Source of the DNA: Alteromonas sp. C1M14
GTDB taxonomy: Bacteria; Pseudomonadota; Gammaproteobacteria; Enterobacterales; Alteromonadaceae
Assembly: GCF_018860965.1 (NCBI RefSeq)
Contig: NZ_JAHKQF010000018.1
Coordinates: forward strand, 1 to 64,000
DNA: 64,000 bases
Reading direction: 5' to 3'
The notes under the pieces were generated by a model. It was not told where the DNA came from. It ran no database searches and saw only the letters and a list, made by a program, of their open reading frames with translations. Numbering within the stretch: position 1 is the stretch's first letter; every line of letters starts with the position of its first letter. Shown one piece after another: positions 39,135-47,152 of the stretch. Position numbers and translations under genes: made by a program.

Positions 39135-39773
39135 GTGGTATTTAAGTCTTTCATTTCTACGAACTACAATTTAAGCGTGGTATTAAAATTGAACACTAAT
39201 ATAGCTGCACGTCGTTGTTATCGATACGGCATGATGTCTTTGCTTTTACTTATATCCACTTTTACCCAAGCAGCTAGTAACCCCACTTATGAAGAAGTTG
39301 AATGGGTGGCACTAATGCCGGAAAGTGATCTTGAGGCGTTACTTGATCCGCCAGAATTTTTAGGGGAAATTAAAGACGGCAGTGAGCAAGATTCCGTTGC
39401 CGCGTTGTCAGATATGGAAGGGAAAAGTGAGAATGCCCAGCGCTTTCAACAGGCGTTAACGTCTACCCGTGTTATCGAAGACTTTAACCAAAGAAAGGTG
39501 CGTATTCCTGGCTTTATTGTGCCCCTAAATGCGAACGACGATCAGCAGGTGGTAGAGTTTTTCATTGTGCCTTACTTTGGGGCTTGCCTGCATATGCCGC
39601 CTCCACCCCCCAATCAAATGATACATGTTACTTTTGAAGATGGTGTAGACTTAGAGCGGCTTGATGTGGCGTTTTGGTTTGAAGGCACCATTAACATTGA
39701 AACCACCAGTAATGAAACCGGCATCGCCGCGTATGCCATGTCGTTGGATAATCTTGAAGTGTATGATTTTTAA
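39135..39773 (+). CDS. DUF3299 family exported protein
   Basis: An exported protein of the DUF3299 family, recognisable by KVRIPGFIVPL and YFGACLHMPPPPPNQMI. The coding frame opens with GTG at 39135 (212 residues), but a start at 39231 or 39234 (MMSLLLLISTFTQAAS) gives a clean signal peptide and about 180 residues; upstream GTG or TTG codons cannot be excluded. The family has been seen near metal-related ABC transporters, but the function is not established. A terminator follows. Confidence 0.82.
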   Translation: MVFKSFISTNYNLSVVLKLNTNIAARRCYRYGMMSLLLLISTFTQAASNPTYEEVEWVALMPESDLEALLDPPEFLGEIKDGSEQDSVAALSDMEGKSENAQRFQQALTSTRVIEDFNQRKVRIPGFIVPLNANDDQQVVEFFIVPYFGACLHMPPPPPNQMIHVTFEDGVDLERLDVAFWFEGTINIETTSNETGIAAYAMSLDNLEVYDF

Positions 39774-39816
39774 CGCCAAGCATCGCTTTTAGCATGAGCC
39801 CGCAAACAGAACAAAC

Positions 39817-39841
39817 AAAGCCCTTTTTTAAGGGCTTTTTT
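39817..39841 (+). terminator. terminator after DUF3299 gene
   Basis: AAGCCCTT (39818-39825) and AAGGGCTT (39830-39837) with loop TTTT, followed by more T. Confidence 0.9.
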
Positions 39842-39902
39842 GTGAACGTTGGTGATTGCGAATCTTAAAGGGCTTAGCGTTACTTTTTTGTATCGTAAGA
39901 CC

Positions 39903-39924
39903 TTTTGGGACAATTTGGGGACAC
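39903..39924 (+). repeat. possible integrase-associated repeat, copy 1
   Basis: The segment contains TTTGGGACAATT followed by TGGGGACAC. A near copy, TTTGGGACAATT followed by GTGGGGCAAC, is at 41812-41833. The two flank the integrase relic and the unknown gene, and may be remnants of attachment or arm sites. Confidence 0.5.
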
Positions 39925-40116
39925 CTCAAACTAATTTAGTTAGAGGTTCTATAAAATGTCCAACATACCCACATTACTCAAAATTGAACTATTTTTGACG
40001 AAAACAGTTCATCGCCCCAATTTCTTTTTAGCTCCATCATTACCTCATGTTTCACAAGAGGTAATGAAAATGAAAATCAAGCTTCAATTATCATCTCCCT
40101 TAGCGGGGGGAATGTA

Positions 40117-40269
40117 ATGGCAACTATCACAAAACGAAAAGAGCGCCAATGGCAAGCCAAAATCAGAAGAAAAGGTATAGAAACGATTTCTAAGACCTTC
40201 CCTACTAAAGTGCTAGCTCAACAATGGGCAAGACAAATTGAAGTGGAGTTAGATTCAGTAACTATTTAA
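40117..40269 (+). pseudogene. integrase N-terminal relic (tyrosine recombinase)
   Basis: A 50-residue open frame, MATITKRKERQWQAKIRRKG onwards, then TISKTFPTKVLAQQWARQIE and a stop. This is the arm-binding N-terminal start typical of phage/island tyrosine integrases; the core-binding and catalytic domains are gone. It has AGCGGGGGG upstream as a possible ribosome site. The following 100 bases (40270-40375) show no continuation that I can read. Confidence 0.75.
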
Positions 40270-40375
40270 ACTGTAGCTAATAAACGAAATCAGTGTTATT
40301 GTTTCTAGATAGTGAGCAGTTAGATTTAGACGTATTAAAAAATAGAACGATTAAGTTAACTGGTCGGATGAGTTA

Positions 40376-40610
40376 AATGGGGGTTCCTGCGTTATACTTT
40401 GAGTCAAGTAAGAGCAGGAACGTTCGGATTGCGGAGCTAATACACTCCTATATACCCTGCCTCCCGTCATCTAGTTAACTAAAGTAGCTTTAATATTTTA
40501 GATGGTGGCGCTCTGCAAGACAGAGACAACTACTCATGTAGTGATAGGGATCTCGGAAAAATCTATTGTATTCGAAAGCCCAAGCAACTCAAATTGTTTG
40601 GGTTTTTTGT
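40376..40610 (+). ncRNA. candidate structured non-coding RNA with intrinsic terminator
   Basis: Five successive stems can be drawn on the plus strand: GTTCCTGC/GCAGGAAC (40383-40390 with 40414-40421), CATCTA/TAGATG (40468-40473 with 40499-40504), CTCTG/CAGAG (40511-40525), ACTAC/GTAGT (40529-40542) and a terminator stem CCCAAGCAA/TTGTTTGGG (40579-40602) followed by six T. No protein gene on this strand lies upstream to explain the terminator. The 5' end is a guess. It does not match an RNA family I know. Confidence 0.45.
40579..40609 (+). terminator. terminator of the candidate RNA
   Basis: A 9-bp stem (one G-T pair) with loop CTCAAA and a following T run on the plus strand. On the minus strand there is no T run, so it does not serve the convergent gene. 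Confidence 0.85.
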
Positions 40611-40643
40611 TTTTATTCACTAATTACTTTACGTGAAGCGGGT

Positions 40644-41378
40644 TCAGATTTTTCTTCTTGCCTTTTTTTTCTTTTTATAGCCTTTCTTTGACTTCTGTAG
40701 TGCTGGCCCTTGAAAGGGTGGTCTCTTGGCGAAAACGTTTCTAACTGCAATTAAAAAAGGTTTTGTGTCCTTTCCTTGAAGCAGTTTGACTCGAAAGTCG
40801 TCTTCGTCAACTAAAAAGGCGGTTTCTATAACCATAGAGAGATCTCTGGCGCTTAACCTGTGAAGCTTGAAAAGAACAACATAACAATGCTTTTCACTTT
40901 CACCATGCTCAAATTCAAAGAAACCTGTAAGGCATGTACGATCATCCCCTTTATTAGCCAGAATACAAAAATTGGAAGACGACTCTTGGAGAGATTTAAC
41001 GAACAGAGGGATGTTTTGGCTACTGAGATATTTTTCACTGCAAAAAACTCTTTTATCAGAGGAGACTATTTTTTGCCCATATCTGTCAAGTTTCGCAATA
41101 TGAGGCCTATCTTCGTGATGCTCATACTTAATAAGTAAATGGCCGGAGTCCGAAAGTTGCTTCTCATTATCTGATCTTTCCAGCGCACGGCTGTACACAT
41201 GGTTCGTTGGGCGAACTTCAATGGAGATCGTTTCTATTCGTTGATCTTCAAACTTAAAATTTTCAACTTTTACAACGTGGTCAAATAAATGATCGAGAGG
41301 AAATACTTGAGCGATACCATCAATTTCTACTTCTATTGAACTGATTCCATCATGGACTACGTTATTTGGATACATCAT
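40644..41378 (-). CDS. unknown protein with lysine-rich C-terminal tail
   Basis: A 244-residue soluble protein I do not recognise. There is no signal peptide or membrane span. The middle part (HVYSRALERSDNEKQLSD, HLLIKYEHHEDRPHIAKLD) and LFKLHRLSARDLSMVIETA suggest a folded alpha/beta domain. The last 20 residues are extremely basic (KKSKKGYKKKKKARRKI), which points to nucleic-acid or membrane-surface binding. It faces the candidate structured RNA end to end inside the degraded island, so it may be an accessory or defence-type gene, but that is only a guess from context. Confidence 0.65.
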   Translation of the reverse strand: MMYPNNVVHDGISSIEVEIDGIAQVFPLDHLFDHVVKVENFKFEDQRIETISIEVRPTNHVYSRALERSDNEKQLSDSGHLLIKYEHHEDRPHIAKLDRYGQKIVSSDKRVFCSEKYLSSQNIPLFVKSLQESSSNFCILANKGDDRTCLTGFFEFEHGESEKHCYVVLFKLHRLSARDLSMVIETAFLVDEDDFRVKLLQGKDTKPFLIAVRNVFAKRPPFQGPALQKSKKGYKKKKKARRKI

Positions 41379-41545
41379 CCCTATTCTTTATTTAATGACT
41401 GAAATTATAGAGGCCGGACAATATTGCATTCTAAAATATGCATATTACCAACGACAAAGCCATATATTGTATTCCTATTAGGCATTAATTACTAACAGTG
41501 TAATGGCGAACTTAGTTCGGAATCGAGTCTCGCCGTAGATGTCAT

Positions 41546-41610
41546 CTTCTGGCTATGTGCAGCCTTATTGAGCATAAAGTCAGTATGCCCGCTTTTGCTA
41601 TAGCCAGAAG
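41546..41610. repeat. 11-bp inverted repeat in the island remnant
   Basis: CTTCTGGCTAT (41546-41556) and ATAGCCAGAAG (41600-41610) are perfect inverted copies 43 bases apart. The spacer and flanks hold further short dyads (GGCGA/TCGCC around 41505-41534). It may be a transcript end structure or a recombination scar. Bases 41379-41545 show no gene. Confidence 0.5.
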
Positions 41611-41633
41611 TAGGAAATCACATCGTAGTACGT

Positions 41634-41807
41634 TTGTGGAGTTATGATCCTGATATATTCATATCGGTAGAGCATGCCATAGCAAAAGCAAAGCTCAATG
41701 AAGGTTTTAATAAGGGCAAGCCATTTGGCCGGTTAAGTGAGCATTCAGAAGATATATTGCAATTGTTGAGTTTTGAAAAGCGCTTCCTTGAGGAAGTTGA
41801 AACTTAA
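41634..41807 (+). pseudogene. short open frame, possible gene remnant
   Basis: An open frame of up to 68 codons after a stop at 41601, with a TTG at 41634 as the only likely start. The readable product includes LWSYDPDIFISVEHAIAKAK and FLEEVET at the end. It lacks a convincing ribosome site and looks like the 3' end of a lost gene. I do not recognise the family. Confidence 0.35.
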
Positions 41808-41811
41808 ATGC

Positions 41812-41833
41812 ATTTGGGACAATTGTGGGGCAA
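41812..41833 (+). repeat. possible integrase-associated repeat, copy 2
   Basis: TTTGGGACAATT followed by GTGGGGCAAC, a near match to 39903-39924, just 5 bases after the short open frame. It suggests the right end of the remnant that begins near 39.9 kb. Confidence 0.5.
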
Positions 41834-41938
41834 CGCCAAAGTAATGTATAGTGATAGTTAGTTATTATTGGTGTCTCCAAATCCCTTGGTGCATCTGCCC
41901 CTGTGAAAAAGCTGTTGTTTTTTCAATGAGTCTAATTT

Positions 41939-41972
41939 GCCCTCCGGAGGCAAGAGTTATAGATTCGAAGCA
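41939..41972 (+). repeat. decayed third copy of the tRNA-Arg 3' region
   Basis: GCCCTCCGGAGGC (41939-41951) matches the tRNA-Arg anticodon arm exactly, and TTCGAA follows at the same distance as in the tRNA, with about half the bases between them agreeing. The T-arm pairing is lost. It looks like a diverged attachment-site copy, though the palindromic core could recur by chance. Confidence 0.5.
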
Positions 41973-41994
41973 CAGCTTTAAATCACAACAAGGC

Positions 41995-42663
41995 TCACCG
42001 CCTTTCCAACTTCCCATCGAAAATCGTGAATGTACTTGTGGCCATGCTGGCGATTTCGGCATCATGGGTAACCAGTAGTATGGTGGTGCCTTGGGTGTTT
42101 AGGTTTTTTAGAATTTCCCCTATGGCTAGGGTGTTTTTGTGGTCCAGGTTACCGGTTGGTTCATCGGCAATAACCAGTGTTGGGTTATTCATTAACGCTC
42201 GGGCAATAGAGACCCGCTGTTGCTGGCCGCCGGATAACTGGCTGGGGAAATGGTGAAGCCGGTGATTTATGCCTAACTGTTCGGCCAAGGTTTTGGCATG
42301 TTCGGTTTTCTCATCACTGACTTTGCCATGTAACAGTTTTGCGGGCAGCACAATATTGTCTAAAACATTCAAATGGTCGATGAGTCTAAAATCTTGAAAA
42401 ACAATGCCAACGTTAGACAGCCGGGTAAGGGCTAAGCTTTTTCGTGAAAGGCCATATAAATCGGTGCCGTTATAAGTTACCGAGCCTGCGGTGGGTTTTA
42501 ATAGCCCGGCGGCCACGTTAACAAACGATGATTTACCGCTTCCTGAAGGGCCGGTAATGGCAATGAAATCACCGTCTGAAATAGTGAGGTTTAGCCCGTT
42601 AAGGGGGGTCGTTTTTACCGTGTCAGAAACATAATCTAAGGTGACGCTCGAAAACGCTATCAT
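41995..42663 (-). CDS. ABC transporter ATP-binding protein (LolD/MacB/DevA type)
   Basis: A 222-residue ATPase. Walker A is [12 protein letters not shown] near residue 38, the signature [16 protein letters not shown] near residue 142, and Walker [16 protein letters not shown] near residue 163. The family powers MacB-like permeases that work with periplasmic adaptors. Its ATG follows the adaptor stop directly, so it is the last gene of the exporter operon. Confidence 0.93.
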   Translation of the reverse strand: MIAFSSVTLDYVSDTVKTTPLNGLNLTISDGDFIAITGPSGSGKSSFVNVAAGLLKPTAGSVTYNGTDLYGLSRKSLALTRLSNVGIVFQDFRLIDHLNVLDNIVLPAKLLHGKVSDEKTEHAKTLAEQLGINHRLHHFPSQLSGGQQQRVSIARALMNNPTLVIADEPTGNLDHKNTLAIGEILKNLNTQGTTILLVTHDAEIASMATSTFTIFDGKLERR

Positions 42664-43908
42664 TTACCCTCCTATATTCAGGTTGAGGTGGCTTTTATTG
42701 TCCATTTGTGCCGGAGAGATAAGCACCACGGTTAATGGGCTAATGGTATCCGTGGCTAACACTAAGGTGTCTTGCTTTGCTTCAATCACCTTAAATTCGG
42801 CTAATTGGGCGGTGGCAGTGTGGTCATCAGTCAGTACATAGAGTTTAATAAAGTCCCCACCGTCAAACCATGATAGCCGGGGCACTTCTATTGCGTTGAT
42901 CAGTTTATTTGAGCGAATTTTAGCTGTCCATTCACTGCCAATGAGCGAGTCTACGTTGTTCGCCGATGCCAGTTGTGCGCGGGCGACAAAATGGCCATTT
43001 ACGCTTATTTTGTTCACCGATGAAATGGGAAGATTAACCGACTTTTCCGTTCGGGGATTATAAAAGCGCACGCGGTTCCCTACATCTACGGCGTTAAAAT
43101 AAAATTCGGGAATGCGGATAGAAAAACTTAAATTTTGCGGGTCGCTAATGTCGAATAAAAACTGACCATTGGTTACGCTGTCCCCTATATTAACATTCGC
43201 CTGTGAAACGATGCCGGTTAATGGCGATACTATTTTTAGTGCTTCGACTTTTCTTTTTAATATATCAAGGGCGCGCTTTTTTAAAGCAAGCTTCTTATTA
43301 AAGTTGTCTATTTGGCTCTCGTAAATCCCAGACTTCACCTTCTTAAGGTTAGCCAATGACGCCAATTGGGCGGTTAACCGTTTGACCAAAAACTCAGACT
43401 TGGTAAAGGTTAATTTTGAGTAGGAACCGGTATCGATGAGTTCCATATACGCCCGATGATTAAGCTCTGCTTCCTCAAGCTCAAGTTGCGCTATGCCAAT
43501 TTTGCCTTCTAAATCGATGATATCTTCACGTAATTCTGACTTTCGGATCTCCAAATTAATTTGTTCTGTTTCATATTCGTACAGGGCGGTGTCATATTCA
43601 TCGATTAAAGCGCTGTTGACGATTTCCACCGCAATTTGTCCTGCCTCGATGGTAGAGCCACTGTTAACCTCCACGGTTTTAACAATGCCCGACGAGGAGG
43701 CTGCCACACTTCTGTAGGATGCAGATTCAAGTACTGCCGAGGCAACCACTACACTATTTGATGGCTTCGTTTGCAGCGATAAAATTTTGCTTTTTGGTAC
43801 GTCTATGCGGTCTGTTTTTAAGAAAAAGAAAGCTAAAATAACCACAACTAAAATCACGACAAAAAGGCGTTTTTTTAGGTTAGAACGCGGCGCTATTACT
43901 ACATCCAT
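42664..43908 (-). CDS. HlyD-family periplasmic adaptor
   Basis: A 414-residue membrane-fusion protein. One N-terminal span (LFVVILVVVILAFFFL, about residues 14-30), a split lipoyl/biotinyl domain (SSGIVKTVEVNSGSTIEAGQ, and LTGIVSQANVNIGDSVTNGQ after the hairpin), and a long coiled coil (about 95-230). It would bridge the permease to an outer-membrane channel; no TolC-like gene is in the window. It begins 29 bases inside the permease gene. Confidence 0.9.
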   Translation of the reverse strand: MDVVIAPRSNLKKRLFVVILVVVILAFFFLKTDRIDVPKSKILSLQTKPSNSVVVASAVLESASYRSVAASSSGIVKTVEVNSGSTIEAGQIAVEIVNSALIDEYDTALYEYETEQINLEIRKSELREDIIDLEGKIGIAQLELEEAELNHRAYMELIDTGSYSKLTFTKSEFLVKRLTAQLASLANLKKVKSGIYESQIDNFNKKLALKKRALDILKRKVEALKIVSPLTGIVSQANVNIGDSVTNGQFLFDISDPQNLSFSIRIPEFYFNAVDVGNRVRFYNPRTEKSVNLPISSVNKISVNGHFVARAQLASANNVDSLIGSEWTAKIRSNKLINAIEVPRLSWFDGGDFIKLYVLTDDHTATAQLAEFKVIEAKQDTLVLATDTISPLTVVLISPAQMDNKSHLNLNIGG

Positions 43909-46150
43909 GGTTTAAAACTACCTTTATTTTACGTAAGAACATAAACAGAATAAAAATGAGAATGACAGAGACAACGGCGATAAATACAAAACAATAGATT
44001 TTAAAAGACGGCCATAAATTCAATCGGTAAACAATGAATATGGATGCACAAAAACAGGCAAAGGTAGCAAAGGCTACCCGGCCCACTATGTAACTCAAAG
44101 TTTGACCCTCAGAGGCACCAATGCTTAGCAGTGTATTTATATTCGATTTATAAAAGTTTAATGTCGATTCTGCCGCCGCATAGCAGCCGAATATGGCAAG
44201 AAAAATAAGAAAACCAGTCAGCAAGAAAAGGAAGAATAAATAGAAGAGCTGGTTAATGATTTCTTTATTTTTAAAGTCAGTATAATCGATGATTTTGGCT
44301 ATTTTTAGTTCGGGTGGTAAAACGGATTTAATCTTTTCCACCACAAGGCTTAAATTGTTGGCGGTGGTATTGATGGCAATAAACTCTAACTGGGAAATGG
44401 ACTTAAGCTTCTGGTAAGCCACCAAGTCAGTGTCATCTAGCAGGCCCGCATAGGGGAACTCAGCTTCAATGGCATTAATGTGCATGAGGTATTTTTGCCG
44501 ATTAGTGGTAACTTTGTCTTCATCGAGGGTAAGGTATTCCATGTAAAGCTTTTGCGTTATCGACTGGCTTATAAGCCTCTGTAATTGGGGGGAAGCATTG
44601 ACATCAAAGCGCTCGTCACTGTTTTTTACCACCTTGTCATAGTTGTCACTATTGGTGAGTATTTTGAAGTAATCGCCATAGATGGCGTTCATTCTTACGT
44701 TGATTTTCTTTCCATCTACAATGAAAGGTGAAAGGAGATCCCTTGTCAGGTAGGGAAACATGGTAGACATGGAATAATCTTCAATAGCCTGGTTTTCCAT
44801 CAATTTATCTAAAACGCTAGTAATCGGTGCCACGCTCTTTGAAACAACAATATTACCGGTGTTATCAAAATTGAAGCTGTTGTTGTTAAGTTCGATAACG
44901 GCAATGTTTTCTATATTCTCTTTAAAAATCATATCTTTGAGAAAATCAAACTCACGCAAAGCGCTATACGTACTTAAGAGCAATAAGGTTACGATACTCA
45001 CAGACAAAGTGACGTAGATGCCAAATTTAAATTCATTGATAATTTTGGCTGTAACACGGTGTTGCGTTATCGATGATGTAAAGAAAACGGCGCTAAATAG
45101 CGAAACGGCGGCAATAACGATAAGAATAAAAGGGATAATGAAAAAGAGTTGCTTATAAAGGAAAGGGTAAACACCTGTGCCAAAAAGATTGATTGAAAAT
45201 CGATAGCTTAAAAAGCTTAGGCCAAGATAGAAAAATAACCCTACTATAATGCTATATTTAATGAGTTTTGAAGCCGCAAATAACGATGCTATTGCGATAA
45301 ACTGCGTCAAGGTTTTGCTTGTCCAACCGAGTTTACTGATGATGCCCAGGTCTCTTCTAAAGGACGTATAAACTAAATAAGAGAAAATTAGGCACTCTAA
45401 AATTAGTAAGCCGTAAAAAAAACGTTGAATGCTTTTATCAAACAAATTAACTTTTCTATCGAATTTATATTCTAACGAAGAATAGTAAATGCCATCAGTT
45501 ACCACGACGTCTTCTGTCGGTATGAATTGTCCTATTTTCTCTATTAACTTATCCTGATTAGCGGATAGATCTGGCTTTGCTTTAACAATAATGGATAGGG
45601 ATTCAACTTCTGACTCTTCAATGATTGCAGAATAATCACTAATGATTATCGCTTCTGGGAGGCTATCGTCACTGTCATTTCCAAATGAACCATTGAAGTA
45701 ATATTTTTTTTCGTCAATGGTTATAACCTGGTTTTTATCCACTTCTTCGGCTAATTTCTGGTGGATATCTGTTCTAAAATAGATGCACTTGGAAGATGTA
45801 CAAGTATTGATATTTTGTTTGAACGAGGCTTCATTAGAAAAGTACAAGGCATTGAGTACGTGCTGGCGGCTTATGGTAAAACTAATAAGGCTTTTTTTCG
45901 CTAAAATTATGCTGTCTTGTTCTCTTTCTAGGGCAGAGATCAAAGACAGAAGCGCGCTTTTTTCTATGGCACTTCCATTAAATATAATGCTATGTAAGCT
46001 TTCTTTTTCACTAAACAGCGAATTATTGTTTGAATCAATACTATGGCTGATAAATAGGGCACAAATGTTGGTGGTGATGAGAAAGATGATCACCCTAAAT
46101 TGAAGCGCATTTTTACGATAGATATTTTGTAAAAAGTGATAAAAAATCAC
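43880..46150 (-). CDS. large FtsX/MacB-type ABC permease
   Basis: A 756-residue membrane protein. An N-terminal span, a large periplasmic domain (about residues 35-230), a cluster of four spans (about 240-400), a second periplasmic domain and a C-terminal set of about three spans (LFYLFFLFLLTGFLIFLAIFG to the end) resemble duplicated FtsX units. The base composition is richer in A and T than nearby core genes. It overlaps the adaptor by 29 bases and lies 5 bases after the small exported protein. It probably exports a peptide or lipid-like substrate. Confidence 0.85.
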   Translation of the reverse strand: MIFYHFLQNIYRKNALQFRVIIFLITTNICALFISHSIDSNNNSLFSEKESLHSIIFNGSAIEKSALLSLISALEREQDSIILAKKSLISFTISRQHVLNALYFSNEASFKQNINTCTSSKCIYFRTDIHQKLAEEVDKNQVITIDEKKYYFNGSFGNDSDDSLPEAIIISDYSAIIEESEVESLSIIVKAKPDLSANQDKLIEKIGQFIPTEDVVVTDGIYYSSLEYKFDRKVNLFDKSIQRFFYGLLILECLIFSYLVYTSFRRDLGIISKLGWTSKTLTQFIAIASLFAASKLIKYSIIVGLFFYLGLSFLSYRFSINLFGTGVYPFLYKQLFFIIPFILIVIAAVSLFSAVFFTSSITQHRVTAKIINEFKFGIYVTLSVSIVTLLLLSTYSALREFDFLKDMIFKENIENIAVIELNNNSFNFDNTGNIVVSKSVAPITSVLDKLMENQAIEDYSMSTMFPYLTRDLLSPFIVDGKKINVRMNAIYGDYFKILTNSDNYDKVVKNSDERFDVNASPQLQRLISQSITQKLYMEYLTLDEDKVTTNRQKYLMHINAIEAEFPYAGLLDDTDLVAYQKLKSISQLEFIAINTTANNLSLVVEKIKSVLPPELKIAKIIDYTDFKNKEIINQLFYLFFLFLLTGFLIFLAIFGCYAAAESTLNFYKSNINTLLSIGASEGQTLSYIVGRVAFATFACFCASIFIVYRLNLWPSFKIYCFVFIAVVSVILIFILFMFLRKIKVVLNHGCSNSAAF

Positions 46151-46155
46151 AATTT

Positions 46156-46599
46156 TTACCCAGTAATTATAAACTGAAATACCGCCGTTTTATGGCTAAA
46201 TTGGGTACGACTGATTTTCTCATCTATGGTTTTACAAGGCGGGCAGGGCATAGCGTTGCTATCCAAGCTGATATAATACAGTTCGTATTCTGTATCTTTT
46301 TCACCCTCTAGGTTAAGCAGCGCTTTTAACTTGGTGGTATTTTCTAACCCCTGGCTATGCTGGCTTAAGCATTCATCTTGAGTGAAATCGACGTGGCTAT
46401 TCAGTTTGTTTTCAATTACAGAGCCCACGCCGTCGTAGACAATACAGGGGGCACTTGTATCAACAATAATGAGTCGGGGAACCTTAAAGTCAAAACCGAG
46501 ATCCGTAATATCATTCACGGTTAAGTGTGTTTTGAAAGTAGCACTGGTACAAAGAGGTGCAAAAAAAGACGCGAGTAAAAAAACTATAAAACCTTTCAT
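46156..46599 (-). CDS. small exported cysteine-containing protein of the exporter operon
   Basis: An about 147-residue exported protein I do not recognise. I start it at 46599 (MKGFIVFLLASFFAPLC) because AGGGA precedes it at the right distance; ATGs at 46605 and 46629 are in frame. The signal peptide ends near TSA. The mature part has four cysteines, two in a CPPC motif near the C-terminus (NAMPCPPCKTIDEKIS). CPPC suggests a redox or metal site, but the order does not fit thioredoxin. It leads the ABC exporter operon. Confidence 0.65.
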   Translation of the reverse strand: MKGFIVFLLASFFAPLCTSATFKTHLTVNDITDLGFDFKVPRLIIVDTSAPCIVYDGVGSVIENKLNSHVDFTQDECLSQHSQGLENTTKLKALLNLEGEKDTEYELYYISLDSNAMPCPPCKTIDEKISRTQFSHKTAVFQFIITG

Positions 46600-46648
46600 A
46601 AACATCCCTGAAAAAACGTAGAGCGTCAAACCCTGAATTAGGCCCCAC

Positions 46649-46758
46649 TTATGTACTTAAAAAGAGAGTTTTGAATACTTAGCTGCGGGTAGATGGAAGA
46701 TGCTTACAAACTATCCGTAGCGGGGTAACATCTCAATTCCCTTTGAGTAAGTACATAA
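46649..46758. repeat. 110-bp segment with 11-bp inverted ends, upstream of exporter operon
   Basis: TTATGTACTTA (46649-46659) and TAAGTACATAA (46748-46758) are perfect inverted copies. The interval holds no gene. The flanks show no clear target duplication. Further along, 46759-46867 is AT-rich with a repeated CTGCACAC (twice) and AAACAATTGTTT near 46852. It could be regulatory or a small insertion. Confidence 0.45.
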
Positions 46759-46867
46759 TTTAAACTAATGGATTTTTTTATTGGTTTCAAATACTAATTG
46801 CATTTTTTACCTGCACACCTGCACACCTATAAATCTAAAAAAGTACTTAAAAACAATTGTTTAAATC

Positions 46868-47053
46868 TTATTGCTCATGATTTTTCGTGTTGGCACTGGT
46901 GGATTCCCGGGTGATCACCTTGCAATCAAACACCTTGTTCGTTTTCTCTACCGCGCGGTTTAACACTCGATTAATCAATAACTCGGTACTGCGGGCTGCC
47001 AGCTCTTTTATGGGTTGCTGCACCGTGGTGATGCTCGCTTTGCCGATTATCAA
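46868..47053 (-). pseudogene. C-terminal fragment of a LacI-family regulator
   Basis: A 61-residue open frame whose ASITTVQQPIKELAARSTEL matches the end of the LacI-type ligand domain (the ITTV-x-QP block). No HTH or ligand-domain remainder precedes it: upstream the homology stops near 47045, where a different gene fragment begins on the other strand. This is a relic, not a gene. Confidence 0.6.
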
Positions 47054-47137
47054 ATGTCGGATACCGCCAACATTGATGGCGAACCCTTGTCTCGTTCGCC
47101 GAAATCCATCTTAAATGTAGGTTATGCCCATAAGTAA
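47045..47137 (+). pseudogene. possible fragment of a TonB-dependent receptor
   Basis: Reading from 47045 gives DYQMSDTANIDGEPLSRSPK followed by SILNVGYAHK and a stop. The NxDGxPLSRSPK pattern with a following beta-strand resembles the late barrel of TonB-dependent receptors. It abuts the LacI fragment, so the two relics mark a rearrangement joint. The short length makes the identification tentative. Confidence 0.35.
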
Positions 47138-47150
47138 GTAATTACTTACT
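47133..47150 (-). terminator. 18-bp perfect palindrome after the LysR gene
   Basis: AGTAAGTAATTACTTACT is a perfect palindrome 2 bases past the LysR stop. It could end the LysR transcript, although no T run follows on the minus strand. Confidence 0.45.
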
Positions 47151-47152
47151 CT

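Noticed and set aside
41546..41610. Integron attC site
   Set aside because: The inverted repeat lacks the required core-site pair (GTTRRRY/RYYYAAC) at its ends and no integron integrase is nearby.
47045..47137. Real small gene on the plus strand
   Set aside because: No start codon with ribosome site in frame; the pattern looks like the inside of a longer protein.
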